Below, in pieces: positions 17,308 to 25,319 of a stretch of DNA of 57,058 nucleotides; within the stretch, counting starts at the first letter, position 1, and every line of letters starts with the position of its first letter. The stretch is taken from NCBI GenBank assembly GCA_900753315.1, contig CAADYP010000002.1:1-57058 (forward strand), read 5' to 3'. Under the pieces are notes generated by a model. It did not search any database. It was not told where the DNA came from and saw nothing but the letters and a program-made list of their open reading frames with translations. The DNA is from Clostridia bacterium (GTDB lineage Bacteria > Bacillota > Clostridia > Christensenellales > UBA1242). The translations under genes and the position numbers were made by a program.

Positions 17308-20169
17308 TTAAATTTTTTTGCAAAAATATCTAAAGTCGCAGTTTGAGCATAATTTTTGAGAGCAAGACCTCTCAGAAAACTCTTTTCTTTGTATCATATC
17401 TACAACACGATCAAAGTTTTTAATGGTTTCAGATATATCTTTTTCATTTCTTTTGAAAGAAATCATTGGGTTGCCACTTGTTTCACCGGTGTAGTAGATA
17501 TGCGTTTTTGAAACCTTTTGGCCAGTGCGACCTTCAATGATATGTGCATACACTTCTAATTGGTGTTTGTAAGTTTCTATCTTATCCTTTTCGGCAAAAA
17601 TATCAGGTTTCTTTTCTGCCTTGAAGTCAACAATCTCAAGAGTATTATCTGCACCTTGAACGAGGTCAATTTTGCCCTTAAGAATATACTTGTCTTTAAC
17701 AAGGCTTACTTCAACCTCCGCATCCTTAACTTTTGACCAATCACCATGCTGTCTATTTACATAGGCCATAACTTGCTTCAAAGCACTATCTCTCTGTGCT
17801 TGGCCTAAAAAAGTCTTTTCTTTTAGTGATATAAGAACATAGTTACTATCTAAAAGCGATTTTATATTTTCTGGATTGATCTCTTGGGTTTTGTTACTTA
17901 ATGCTAATTTATGTATATCTTCGATTGTTGAGTGGACAAGAGTACCATAAACAGTAGAGCCTACTCTGACTGGAGTAAAATCAAACTCTTTTAAGAACTT
18001 ATATTGCATAGGGCAATTTTTGTAAACAAGAATATTTGATGTGAATGCATAGGTCTCTTTAAGATTGGTTTTTTTAACGACATCAAATTTCTGATCACTA
18101 TTTAAAAAGTCTTTATTGTATTCAGGAATTTCATTGAAGGTATCTGCAAAGTATTTACTTGGCTCTGATCTACTAGAAGAACATGCTGATAAAACAAGCA
18201 TGTTTTGTGCTCTTGAAAACGCTGTATAATATAATCTCCAGAAATCATAATACTTAATAGCTTCACTTGGTTCAAATGGTTTTCTAGAGTAATAGTCCTT
18301 TTCTATTTCATCCATAATAGGATTACTATTATCCCTAGGTACAGAATAAAGAGAACCTACAATTACAACAGGAAACTCCAAGCCTTTAGATTGGTGAATG
18401 GTTAAGAAAGATACACAATTGCTAGGGGCATATTCTTTTTCATCTTCATATTCATCTATACCGCCGGCAATTAAAAATCTTAAATAATTGTTAAAAAGTG
18501 AAGTTACCACATAATCCATATTGTTTTGAGTTAAAACTGACAAATTGTGGAAATATTCAAATTTATTTAAAATATCAGAAAATGTAGATAGGTTACGGAC
18601 AGCTCTTGTATCATTAACACCAGTTACTTCCACATCAATTATTTTACTAAACATTGGGAATTGCATTAATTGATAGAATAATGCAACGATACCATAGTTG
18701 AAATCTGTTAAAGTAAGATGATCTTTTGCTCTAAACTTTATCCAAGACTTGAAATCGTTATTTTCTTTATTATTAAGTTCTCTATAAAATTCTTCTACAC
18801 AACTCAAATAATAATTTTGTAACTCTGATTTAAGTAAATCTTTATACTCTTCTTTGGCTAGTGCATTATAGTAATTAGGGAATAAAATAATCAAACAACC
18901 AATAATTCTTTTAATTTCTGACCTTTGGAAATACATATCAGATCTAGGAGAATAAACTGGGATTCCATTTTTCTCTAGGTATTCGGCCAGTTTTACAGCT
19001 CTATCATGTTTTACTGATTTAAATAGGAATGCAATTTGATTTAGGTTTGTTATTTTCTTTGTAGACAAAAGATCCTTGATAAGTGTCAAAGTCTTATCAC
19101 ACCACAATTCAAAGTCGTCTTCCTTTATTTTTGAAACACTTGTGCCCATATATAAATTGGGTTTACATGCTTTAATTTGTTTGTCAAATCTAAATTTGTC
19201 CCAGCTAAAGCCAAACAGCTTGCTTTTAGTTTGCTGCATATATTTGTTGTAAAAATCAACTATTTCTTTTTCAGATCTATAATTTTTCACCAAATTAAAT
19301 TGATTAATGTTTTTAAATTTCGATGGAAATTCGAGTATGTTCCTAATTGTTGCTCCTCTAAATCTATACAATCCCTGATCGTCATCTCCAACCACACACA
19401 AATTTTGTGTAGGCTCCGTAAGTTTTAAAACTATCTTTTCTTGGATAAAGTTCGTATCCTGATATTCATCAACCATTACATATTTGATATTTTCTTGAAT
19501 CTCTTTCAAAATATCATAATTATTTTCTAGTAAATTATAGGCAACGACCTGAATATTTGAAAAATCTAAATAATTATTTTCAGTCATTAAATTAGTATAT
19601 TCTTCAAGAATTTGGCCGACTAATTTCATACTCTTTTCTGGGCTTTCTATAAGAATATTATAGTCAACAAGTTCTTCACTTAAATTATTGCAAAACTTAA
19701 CAATCCTTTCGGTTTCATACCAACGGCCACTTTCTTTACCAAATATATCGTAGTAATTTTCTAATCTTCTAAATTTATTAATATTTTGGTATATAAAGTA
19801 TTTTTGCTCAAAATCATCAAGCACTCTAAAATTTTTCTTTAACGTTGTAAATTCTATGTTTTCTTTTATTAGCCTTAAACAAATAGAATGGAATGTACCA
19901 ATATACATTTCATTTATGTTCAAAGATATTCCGTAATTAAGTAATTCATTTGAAATTCTTGTTATTAATTCTTTTGCTGCCTTTTCAGTAAAAGTTACCA
20001 TCATTATATTTTCTGGTTTAACTTTCTTTTCAACAATTAAATATACAGCCCTTTTAACAAGAGTAAAAGTTTTTCCTGTTCCTGGGCCCGCAATGATCAA
20101 AGACGGGCCTTCAGTGCATTGAATTGCTTTTTTCTGCTCTTCATTTGCATTTCCAAAATCAAATTGCAT
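17308..20169 (-). CDS. UvrD/AddA-like helicase fused to an Fe-S PD-(D/E)XK nuclease
   Basis: 953 residues from the ATG at 20167-20169 (AAGGAT upstream). Superfamily I helicase motifs: AGPGTGKT (27-34), MVDEYQDTN, GDDDQGLYRFRG and HQSKGLEFPVVIVG. The C-terminal ~250 residues form a RecB/Cas4-type nuclease: a first cysteine in NCPMQYKF, the catalytic IVDFKAEKK, and C941, C944, C950 in the final residues, consistent with a 4Fe-4S cluster. Likely a DNA-end processing helicase-nuclease. It lies upstream of the type III genes on the same strand, so it may be an added component of the defence module; a stand-alone repair role is also possible. Confidence 0.85.
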   Translation of the reverse strand: MQFDFGNANEEQKKAIQCTEGPSLIIAGPGTGKTFTLVKRAVYLIVEKKVKPENIMMVTFTEKAAKELITRISNELLNYGISLNINEMYIGTFHSICLRLIKENIEFTTLKKNFRVLDDFEQKYFIYQNINKFRRLENYYDIFGKESGRWYETERIVKFCNNLSEELVDYNILIESPEKSMKLVGQILEEYTNLMTENNYLDFSNIQVVAYNLLENNYDILKEIQENIKYVMVDEYQDTNFIQEKIVLKLTEPTQNLCVVGDDDQGLYRFRGATIRNILEFPSKFKNINQFNLVKNYRSEKEIVDFYNKYMQQTKSKLFGFSWDKFRFDKQIKACKPNLYMGTSVSKIKEDDFELWCDKTLTLIKDLLSTKKITNLNQIAFLFKSVKHDRAVKLAEYLEKNGIPVYSPRSDMYFQRSEIKRIIGCLIILFPNYYNALAKEEYKDLLKSELQNYYLSCVEEFYRELNNKENNDFKSWIKFRAKDHLTLTDFNYGIVALFYQLMQFPMFSKIIDVEVTGVNDTRAVRNLSTFSDILNKFEYFHNLSVLTQNNMDYVVTSLFNNYLRFLIAGGIDEYEDEKEYAPSNCVSFLTIHQSKGLEFPVVIVGSLYSVPRDNSNPIMDEIEKDYYSRKPFEPSEAIKYYDFWRLYYTAFSRAQNMLVLSACSSSRSEPSKYFADTFNEIPEYNKDFLNSDQKFDVVKKTNLKETYAFTSNILVYKNCPMQYKFLKEFDFTPVRVGSTVYGTLVHSTIEDIHKLALSNKTQEINPENIKSLLDSNYVLISLKEKTFLGQAQRDSALKQVMAYVNRQHGDWSKVKDAEVEVSLVKDKYILKGKIDLVQGADNTLEIVDFKAEKKPDIFAEKDKIETYKHQLEVYAHIIEGRTGQKVSKTHIYYTGETSGNPMISFKRNEKDISETIKNFDRVVDMIQRKEFSERSCSQKLCSNCDFRYFCKKI

Positions 20170-20291
20170 ATGTGTATCCTTTTGTATTATTTGTTTATAT
20201 TGTAGCACATAAAACACCTATTTGCATTATTTTACATTAAATAAATTAAATAATAATTGTTTATGAATTATGAATAATTTTTCATTATTCT

Positions 20292-20389
20292 CTCCAGTTA
20301 ATGCAATAAAACTGTATTTTCTGGAGAAAAACATATAATTTTTATGCTTATTTGCTCCAGATAATTGAGTTTTATACAACTTTCTGGAG
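20292..20389. repeat. Two 35-bp hairpin repeats, 63-bp period
   Basis: Units 20292-20326 and 20355-20389 are each exactly 35 bp, open with CTCCAG and close with CTGGAG, and are followed by GGAGAAAA-n-CATATA. The interior differs between copies. They lie in the divergent region between the helicase-nuclease gene and the small plus-strand genes, and could be operators for a shared regulator. Confidence 0.7.
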
Positions 20390-20416
20390 AAAATCATATA
20401 TTTTCGACCAAATAAC

Positions 20417-20445
20417 TTGCAAAAGAAATATATTTACGGTAAAAC
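20417..20445 (+). promoter_or_regulatory. Promoter of the small plus-strand genes
   Basis: TTGCAA (20417-20422), 17 nt, TAAAAC (20440-20445), 21 nt before the start of the first small gene. Confidence 0.5.
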
Positions 20446-20466
20446 ACAAACGCCTGAAGGTGGATC

Positions 20467-20700
20467 ATGAAAAGAATTGTTGAACTTGTCAATATGAGTT
20501 TCAAAAACTCGCAAGAATATTTTAGGCAAACCATTGATATTCAACACATTAAGGCTGATTTCGTTGAAACATTATCAGCTGAACAAAAGCATATGTTTGA
20601 TGAGTTGTTGACAAGCATATACGAGCTTCACAACTTAGATATTGAAGAAAACATTGTTCATACCTACAATATTTGCAAAGAGATTTTTAAATTAAGATAG
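20467..20700 (+). CDS. Small helical mobile-element protein (DUF6809-like)
   Basis: 77 residues, all-helical, with AAGGTGG before the ATG. The C-terminus (HTYNICKEIFKLR) and the N-terminus (MKRIVELVN) align with the gene at 21044-21280, so the two are paralogues. The pattern of Glu/Gln-rich helix, short loop and C-terminal helix resembles small proteins common on Clostridia mobile elements. Function unknown. Confidence 0.7.
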   Translation: MKRIVELVNMSFKNSQEYFRQTIDIQHIKADFVETLSAEQKHMFDELLTSIYELHNLDIEENIVHTYNICKEIFKLR

Positions 20701-20721
20701 ATTGACCATTTAGGAGATAAT

Positions 20722-21123
20722 ATGAAAGCAAGATTTGTTTGTAAAATCCCCAACGCGAGACTTGTGCGCAATGCTATTGATCGTGGCGAAGGTCAAAGAG
20801 CCGAATATGTTGTTGAAAGAACAATATATCTTCCAAAAGAAGAGTTTATTCATTTTAGAAGTCATTTGCTCGATGATAATAATGAACTTATTAATTACAG
20901 AAACGAAATGTACGTTGATGAAAACAATGTGTGGCATGTGCTGATGTTTTGCTCAATGATTGCTGATATTATGATTCTTGTTAATAGTGAAGGATTTAAT
21001 TATGCTCGCTATACTTCAATAATTTCAAATGGAGGTGAAAAAGTTGAACCACGTTTTACAACTAGTAAGAGATATACTAGAAAACGAGAAAATCAGTGCA
21101 AAAGAGCAACTGCAATTAAATAA
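20722..21123 (+). CDS. Uncharacterised protein resembling DUF6329
   Basis: 133 residues, TTAGGAGATAAT before the ATG. The opening (FVCKIPNARLVRNAIDRGEG ... ERTIYLPKEEF) is one I associate with DUF6329 proteins of Clostridia phages and mobile elements; this is from memory and unverified. A WHVLMF segment and a basic tail follow. Its 3' end overlaps the next gene by 80 bases in another frame. Function unknown. Confidence 0.65.
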   Translation: MKARFVCKIPNARLVRNAIDRGEGQRAEYVVERTIYLPKEEFIHFRSHLLDDNNELINYRNEMYVDENNVWHVLMFCSMIADIMILVNSEGFNYARYTSIISNGGEKVEPRFTTSKRYTRKRENQCKRATAIK

Positions 21124-21280
21124 GATTTGCGAACTTGAAGACAAATTCGTGAAAGGTTTTTCAAAAGATAAATGGCGTGAATATTTTGATTTAGATATAG
21201 AAAAAGGTCAACTTGTAAACCTACAAATTGACCATGTTGTGGAGATTACTTATAATATTTGTAAAAAGCTGTTTAGATAG
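21044..21280 (+). CDS. Small helical protein, paralogue of the 77-residue gene
   Basis: 78 residues from a TTG at 21044-21046. GGAGG (21031-21035) lies 8 nt upstream, and this start aligns residue for residue with the paralogue (MNHVLQLVR against MKRIVELVN). An in-frame ATG at 21029 overlaps that ribosome site and is less likely. C-terminus ITYNICKKLFR matches HTYNICKEIFKLR. Overlaps the preceding gene, so the pair is probably translationally coupled. Function unknown. Confidence 0.65.
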   Translation: MNHVLQLVRDILENEKISAKEQLQLNKICELEDKFVKGFSKDKWREYFDLDIEKGQLVNLQIDHVVEITYNICKKLFR

Positions 21281-22085
21281 GATGTTTTTCTTTATAATCC
21301 CTATATTTTTCTAAATATTGATAAACATCTCTCTTTTTGATTTCTTCAATTAATTTAGTATTTTTAATTATCTCATCATTAACTATAATCACAATTTCTA
21401 AACAAGCCAATGAATATAATATAACCTTATCAAAATTTGGTAAATACATTGAAATGTTATTATTAAAAGTATCTTCATTAATAGATAGTTTGTCTAATAA
21501 TTTTTTATCAACAATCATTCCATTATGCACTATATTATTTCTTATTGCATGCAATTCGTTATATAGTGCAAATTCATAGTCAAGTTTTTCTTTTAATTCT
21601 GGGAACTTTTTATAAAAATTAGATTTAGGATTATCGTTAAAACCTTTTGGTAAGTTACTATCGTTCTCTATATTGTACATCAACTTAAAAAATATGTTTA
21701 TGTATGTATCAGCATTAATCATTAAGCATTGAGATGCCCATTTATATTCATCAGCAAAATCCGACATTAATCTGAGTGTTGGATCATCAAATATTTTAAT
21801 TGCTTCTGCATTTTCTTCTATAAAATTTTGAAAATTATCCAAGTTATAATTCAACATTAAATCATTATTATTAACATTTAAACAACTTAATATTTTTGAA
21901 AACTGATTATCAGGATTATCCTGCACTCCATTTTGAATAACTTTTATTATTTCTTGACCAATTGGTGTGTTTATTAGTTTGCTATTATCAATTAAAAATT
22001 TGTTTAAAAAGTATTTATATCTGTCAAGAACTTTTTCAAGACCCAGAATGACTTCATTTAATTTAAACGATTGATTATTATCCAT
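21273..22085 (-). CDS. HEPN-like protein (candidate RNase effector)
   Basis: 270 residues from the ATG at 22083-22085 (GAGG 7 nt upstream; a TTG 12 nt earlier is unlikely). All-helical. Near residue 190 it has NELHAIRNNIVHN, where Arg-x4-His matches the HEPN nuclease motif found in toxins and abortive-infection proteins. The rest matches no family I recognise. It converges on the small-gene operon (8-bp overlap of 3' ends) and has its own promoter. A toxin or defence role is inferred only from the motif and the location on a defence-rich island. Confidence 0.55.
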   Translation of the reverse strand: MDNNQSFKLNEVILGLEKVLDRYKYFLNKFLIDNSKLINTPIGQEIIKVIQNGVQDNPDNQFSKILSCLNVNNNDLMLNYNLDNFQNFIEENAEAIKIFDDPTLRLMSDFADEYKWASQCLMINADTYINIFFKLMYNIENDSNLPKGFNDNPKSNFYKKFPELKEKLDYEFALYNELHAIRNNIVHNGMIVDKKLLDKLSINEDTFNNNISMYLPNFDKVILYSLACLEIVIIVNDEIIKNTKLIEEIKKRDVYQYLEKYRDYKEKHPI

Positions 22086-22102
22086 ATTTATCCTCAATTA
22101 GT

Positions 22103-22111
22103 ATTATAACA
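22103..22111 (-). promoter_or_regulatory. Extended -10 promoter of the HEPN-like gene
   Basis: Minus-strand TGTTATAAT, 17 nt from the ATG with a Shine-Dalgarno between. Confidence 0.5.
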
Positions 22112-22179
22112 CATTTGAATTGATAACGCATTAAATGAAAGTATTTTTTATTATAAACTATGAAAAATCTTTTTTTTAG

Positions 22180-22188
22180 TGCTATAAT
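22180..22188 (+). promoter_or_regulatory. Extended -10 promoter of the coiled-coil membrane protein gene
   Basis: TGCTATAAT, 23 nt before the ATG at 22212; no clear -35. Confidence 0.5.
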
Positions 22189-22211
22189 GTAAATATACGA
22201 GGTATGTACTA

Positions 22212-22598
22212 ATGGATTTTAATGAATATCTGAGAAGAATAAATTATCAACCAAATTCTGCTCACATCCCAGATAGTATTATAAAAGGATTTGAAGAAGA
22301 AAAACGCAAGGAAGAATTAGAAATACAGAAGGCCAATAAAATAATGCAAATGCAAAAGGATGTTGAAACTCAAAAACTTAGCCAAGATGCAATGGCCAGG
22401 CATTTACAAGAATTGGTTGCTTTACAACATGAGTATAATGTAATTATTCAAAACCAATGTGAAGAATTAAAAAGGCAAAATATTGCACAAAAGAATGAAC
22501 TGAAGAAACAAAAGATCTGGAATTGGATTACTTATGGAATAACCACAGCAATTGCTGTTGCTTCTGTTGTTGCAACCTTTATTGGAATTTTTAAGTAA
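22212..22598 (+). CDS. Coiled-coil protein with C-terminal membrane anchor
   Basis: 128 residues: a charged Glu/Lys/Gln-rich coiled coil (about 28-100) and one C-terminal hydrophobic segment (ITTAIAVASVVATFIGIF), with only a lysine after it. GAGGT lies upstream of the ATG. It is the last gene before the right island end. Tail-anchored coiled coils occur in phage-defence and superinfection-exclusion genes, but no specific function can be assigned. Confidence 0.7.
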   Translation: MDFNEYLRRINYQPNSAHIPDSIIKGFEEEKRKEELEIQKANKIMQMQKDVETQKLSQDAMARHLQELVALQHEYNVIIQNQCEELKRQNIAQKNELKKQKIWNWITYGITTAIAVASVVATFIGIFK

Positions 22599-22636
22599 AT
22601 GTTGAAAATGCACCCAAACCATAAAATTCCACAAAA

Positions 22637-22654
22637 GTTCACCATTTGTTCACC
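22637..22654 (+). repeat. Right integrase arm-type repeats
   Basis: GTTCACC at 22637-22643 and 22648-22654, period 11 bp, same orientation and spacing as the left pair at 3460-3477, with flanking CAAAAGTTCACC also similar. Confidence 0.55.
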
Positions 22655-22789
22655 GTGGATTTGAAATGTGTTGAGTTAAAGATACATAAGTTAGCCGTTT
22701 TGGTTAAGATATTGCACATTTTTTACTAAGATTTTGATAAGAATTGTGATTTTTGATGTGAAATAGGTTAAAATTATAATTTTCCATTG

Positions 22790-22834
22790 CTCCTAAGGAA
22801 GGGGTCAGGCGTTCAAATCGCCTCGGGGACACCA
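22790..22834 (+). pseudogene. 3' half of host tRNA-Arg(CCU), including attR core
   Basis: Begins with CTCCTAAG (22790-22797, same as attL), then the rest of the anticodon stem GGAAG, variable loop GGGTC, T-stem AGGCG/CGCCT with TTCAAAT, acceptor CGGGGAC, A and encoded CCA. It complements 3336-3375 exactly. The upstream sequence is not tRNA-like, so this end is broken too. Confidence 0.93.
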
Positions 22835-22835
22835 A

Positions 22836-22857
22836 AAAAACGGCCTATGCCGTTTTT
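22836..22857. terminator. Bidirectional terminator after the tRNA-Arg 3' half
   Basis: Stem AAAAACGGC-CTAT-GCCGTTTTT. Originally terminated the tRNA-Arg gene; also serves the converging gene at 22856. Confidence 0.85.
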
Positions 22858-23209
22858 ATTTTTTTGTTAAATCAAAACTCATCTCAATATATGGGACAAC
22901 ATCATTAAGTGAGGTTTCTTCCAATATAATTGAAATCCAGTGCACTTTGTTCATGTGATACGCAGTGTAAAAACCTTTGTTTTGAAGAGTTGGTTGTTTG
23001 AGAATAGGATCACATTTTATGTTTAAAACATCAACCTCTTCATCACTGTCACCAGTTAGTTTCGACTTTGAAACTTTCATAAGAAGTGCAAACCACTTTT
23101 TGTTTTCTTTATGTCTCAAAACTGCAGTCTCAAAATCTTTGTCAAAAGGGAAATCGGGCAAAATAGAAAATTCATCTTGAACAAAGTCAAGCAGTTGTTG
23201 TCTCGTCAT
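22856..23209 (-). CDS. MmcQ/YjbR family protein
   Basis: 117 residues from the ATG at 23207-23209, chosen for AGAGGAC 4-5 nt upstream; a longer reading has a Lys/Arg-rich leader lying within plsY. Family features: FPFDKDFETAVLRHKENKKWFALLM, a central LNIKCDPILKQPTLQ and HWISIILEE near the end. This is a small cyclic-permuted alpha/beta DNA-binding-like fold of unproven function. It overlaps the 3' end of plsY by 23 bases and is probably in the der-plsY operon. Confidence 0.85.
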   Translation of the reverse strand: MTRQQLLDFVQDEFSILPDFPFDKDFETAVLRHKENKKWFALLMKVSKSKLTGDSDEEVDVLNIKCDPILKQPTLQNKGFYTAYHMNKVHWISIILEETSLNDVVPYIEMSFDLTKK

Positions 23210-23939
23210 TTTTGTCCTCTGTATTTTCGTTTTTATCTTTAATTTCTTCTGTTTTCTTGTCATCAGTATCTTGTTTTTTGCTGTGCTTTTTGAAAACTTT
23301 CTCCCTAAAATTTACCTTGTTTTCTTTGCCTGTAACAAGTCGTTTTATATTCCCCCTGTGCATAAAAACAATAAGCACAAAATTGAGCCACAAAACAACA
23401 ATCAATGCAATGTAAAGATTTACATGTGCGAGTGCAAATATGCAAGTTGCATAAATTGACATTGTCAAAATGAAAGTAAGTGAAATGATAAATGGATATT
23501 CAATGAAGAAAAACAGCAAAAAGCAAATTGCAAACATCACAAGTGATACCCACCAACAATTTGGATGGAACAAAAACATTCCAAAAGTGCAAGCTACTCC
23601 TTTCCCGCCTTTAAATTTGTAAAATACAGGAAAACAGTGTCCTATAACTGCACCAATTGCTGACAAGAAATATGCCAAATCTTCATAACCAGGAAAGTAA
23701 GTTTTAAACAAGAAATAACAAGCAAGTGCAGGAGCACCAGACTTGACCGCTTCCATAAGCAAAGTCAAAAGTGCTTCTCCAAATCCACGAGTGCGAAGCA
23801 TATTCATTGTCCCCGGGTTTTTGCTTCCGACTGTTGTTATATCTTTTTTTGCAAACATCCATGAAAAGATACGGGCAAAATTGATATTACCTATCAAATA
23901 CCCCACAACAATTGTCAATGCCAAATATAAATAAATCAT
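23187..23939 (-). CDS. plsY: Acyl-phosphate:glycerol-3-phosphate acyltransferase
   Basis: Membrane enzyme that makes lysophosphatidic acid, the first step of phospholipid synthesis. Motifs: GSKNPGTMN (about residue 38) and GHCFPVFYKFKGGKGVA (about 100). About six membrane segments. A tail of about 35 Lys/Asp/Glu-rich residues after the last segment is not part of the usual ~200-residue enzyme. ATGA overlap with der, with AGGAGG inside the end of der, indicates coupling. Confidence 0.95.
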   Translation of the reverse strand: MIYLYLALTIVVGYLIGNINFARIFSWMFAKKDITTVGSKNPGTMNMLRTRGFGEALLTLLMEAVKSGAPALACYFLFKTYFPGYEDLAYFLSAIGAVIGHCFPVFYKFKGGKGVACTFGMFLFHPNCWWVSLVMFAICFLLFFFIEYPFIISLTFILTMSIYATCIFALAHVNLYIALIVVLWLNFVLIVFMHRGNIKRLVTGKENKVNFREKVFKKHSKKQDTDDKKTEEIKDKNENTEDKNDETTTA

Positions 23940-25243
23940 TCTTCCTCCTTGCCTTTAAAAACAAGTTCTATTGGCGTGCCTGAAAAATCAACTTTCTCTC
24001 TGAGTCTGTTTTCAAGATATCTTTCATATGAAAAGTTGATAAGAGTTGGTTCCTTGCAGAAGAACACAAATCTTGGTGGATTTGTGCTTGGTTGAGTTGC
24101 AAACAAAATTTTGCTTTTCTTACCATTTTTTGTAGGTGGTTCAAAATTTAAAATAGCATCATGCAAAATATCATTCAAAATGCCAGTTGAGATTCTTCTT
24201 GAAGCATTTTCATAAACTTCATCAACTGCAATCATAATATCTGAAAGTCCTTTCCCTGTCAAAGCGGAAACAAACAAAACTTTGAAATATGACATAAATG
24301 ACAATTTGTCTTGCAAAATCTTTGTATATTCATCTTTTGTCATATTTTTCTCATCCCATTTGTTTACGATAACAACATTTGGCTTTTTCGCCTCATGGAC
24401 AAAACCTGCAATTCTTACATCTTGCTCTGAAATTTCTTTTGTTGCATCCAAAACAATAAGCACAACATCACTCATTTCAATGGCAGACATACTTCTCAAA
24501 ACCGAATAACCTTCGACAGACTGTTTTTCAACAGAGCGTTGGCGTCTAAGTCCTGCAGTGTCAATCAAATAATAATCCTTTTTGTTGCATCTAAAAGGAA
24601 TTGTAACAGCATCGCGAGTTGTGCCTTCAATATCACTTACAACCACACGCTTTTTGCCAAGCAAACGATTGATAAGTGAACTTTTCCCAACATTTGGACG
24701 ACCAACAAGGCTAATTTTGATTCCTTGTAAATCTTCTTCTGGCAAATGTTCTGGGAAATATGAAACAACTTTATCCAAAACATCACCAATTCCCTTACTT
24801 TGAGCACAAGAAATTGGCATAGGGTCACCAAGTCCAAGACTATAAAATTCATAAGTTGCAGACACATCAAAAGTGTCGAGTTTATTTACGACAAGCACAA
24901 CTGGAACATTTTGTTTACGAAGCAACTTCGCAACATCTTCGTCAGATTGCGTTACTCCAGTTTTTCCATCAACCAAGAAGATTATGACCGTTGCATTTTC
25001 AATGGCAAGCATAACTTGTTCGATGATTTCTTTTTGAAAAACATCTTCACTTGCAAGTTCTACACCACCCGTGTCAACGATGGTAAAATCACGCCCACAC
25101 CAATTTGCGTCAGCATAAAGTCTGTCGCGAGTAACTCCCGCAACATCGTCCACAATGCTCAATCTTTGACCGCATATCTTATTAAAAAATGTTGATTTTC
25201 CAACATTTGCTCTGCCTACAATGGCAACCACTGGTTTAATCAT
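23936..25243 (-). CDS. der: GTPase Der (EngA), ribosome biogenesis
   Basis: 435 residues with two GTPase domains in tandem: GRANVGKST / DTGG / NKLD and GRPNVGKSS / DTAG / NKWD, then the KH-like C-terminal domain (GTPIELVFKGKEE). Required for 50S subunit maturation. First gene of the der-plsY-MmcQ operon. There is no Shine-Dalgarno before its ATG, and the -10 lies only 6 nt upstream. Confidence 0.97.
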   Translation of the reverse strand: MIKPVVAIVGRANVGKSTFFNKICGQRLSIVDDVAGVTRDRLYADANWCGRDFTIVDTGGVELASEDVFQKEIIEQVMLAIENATVIIFLVDGKTGVTQSDEDVAKLLRKQNVPVVLVVNKLDTFDVSATYEFYSLGLGDPMPISCAQSKGIGDVLDKVVSYFPEHLPEEDLQGIKISLVGRPNVGKSSLINRLLGKKRVVVSDIEGTTRDAVTIPFRCNKKDYYLIDTAGLRRQRSVEKQSVEGYSVLRSMSAIEMSDVVLIVLDATKEISEQDVRIAGFVHEAKKPNVVIVNKWDEKNMTKDEYTKILQDKLSFMSYFKVLFVSALTGKGLSDIMIAVDEVYENASRRISTGILNDILHDAILNFEPPTKNGKKSKILFATQPSTNPPRFVFFCKEPTLINFSYERYLENRLREKVDFSGTPIELVFKGKEEE

Positions 25244-25249
25244 ATGAAA

Positions 25250-25278
25250 AATATATCACAAAACCAAAATTTAATCAA
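25250..25278 (-). promoter_or_regulatory. Promoter of der, candidate leaderless start
   Basis: Minus-strand TTGATT (25273-25278), 17 nt, TATATT (25250-25255, preceded by TGA), then 6 nt to the ATG. No ribosome site. Confidence 0.6.
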
Positions 25279-25319
25279 ACATAATTTGTATTTTTGTTTT
25301 AGATAACAAAAAATTTTTG

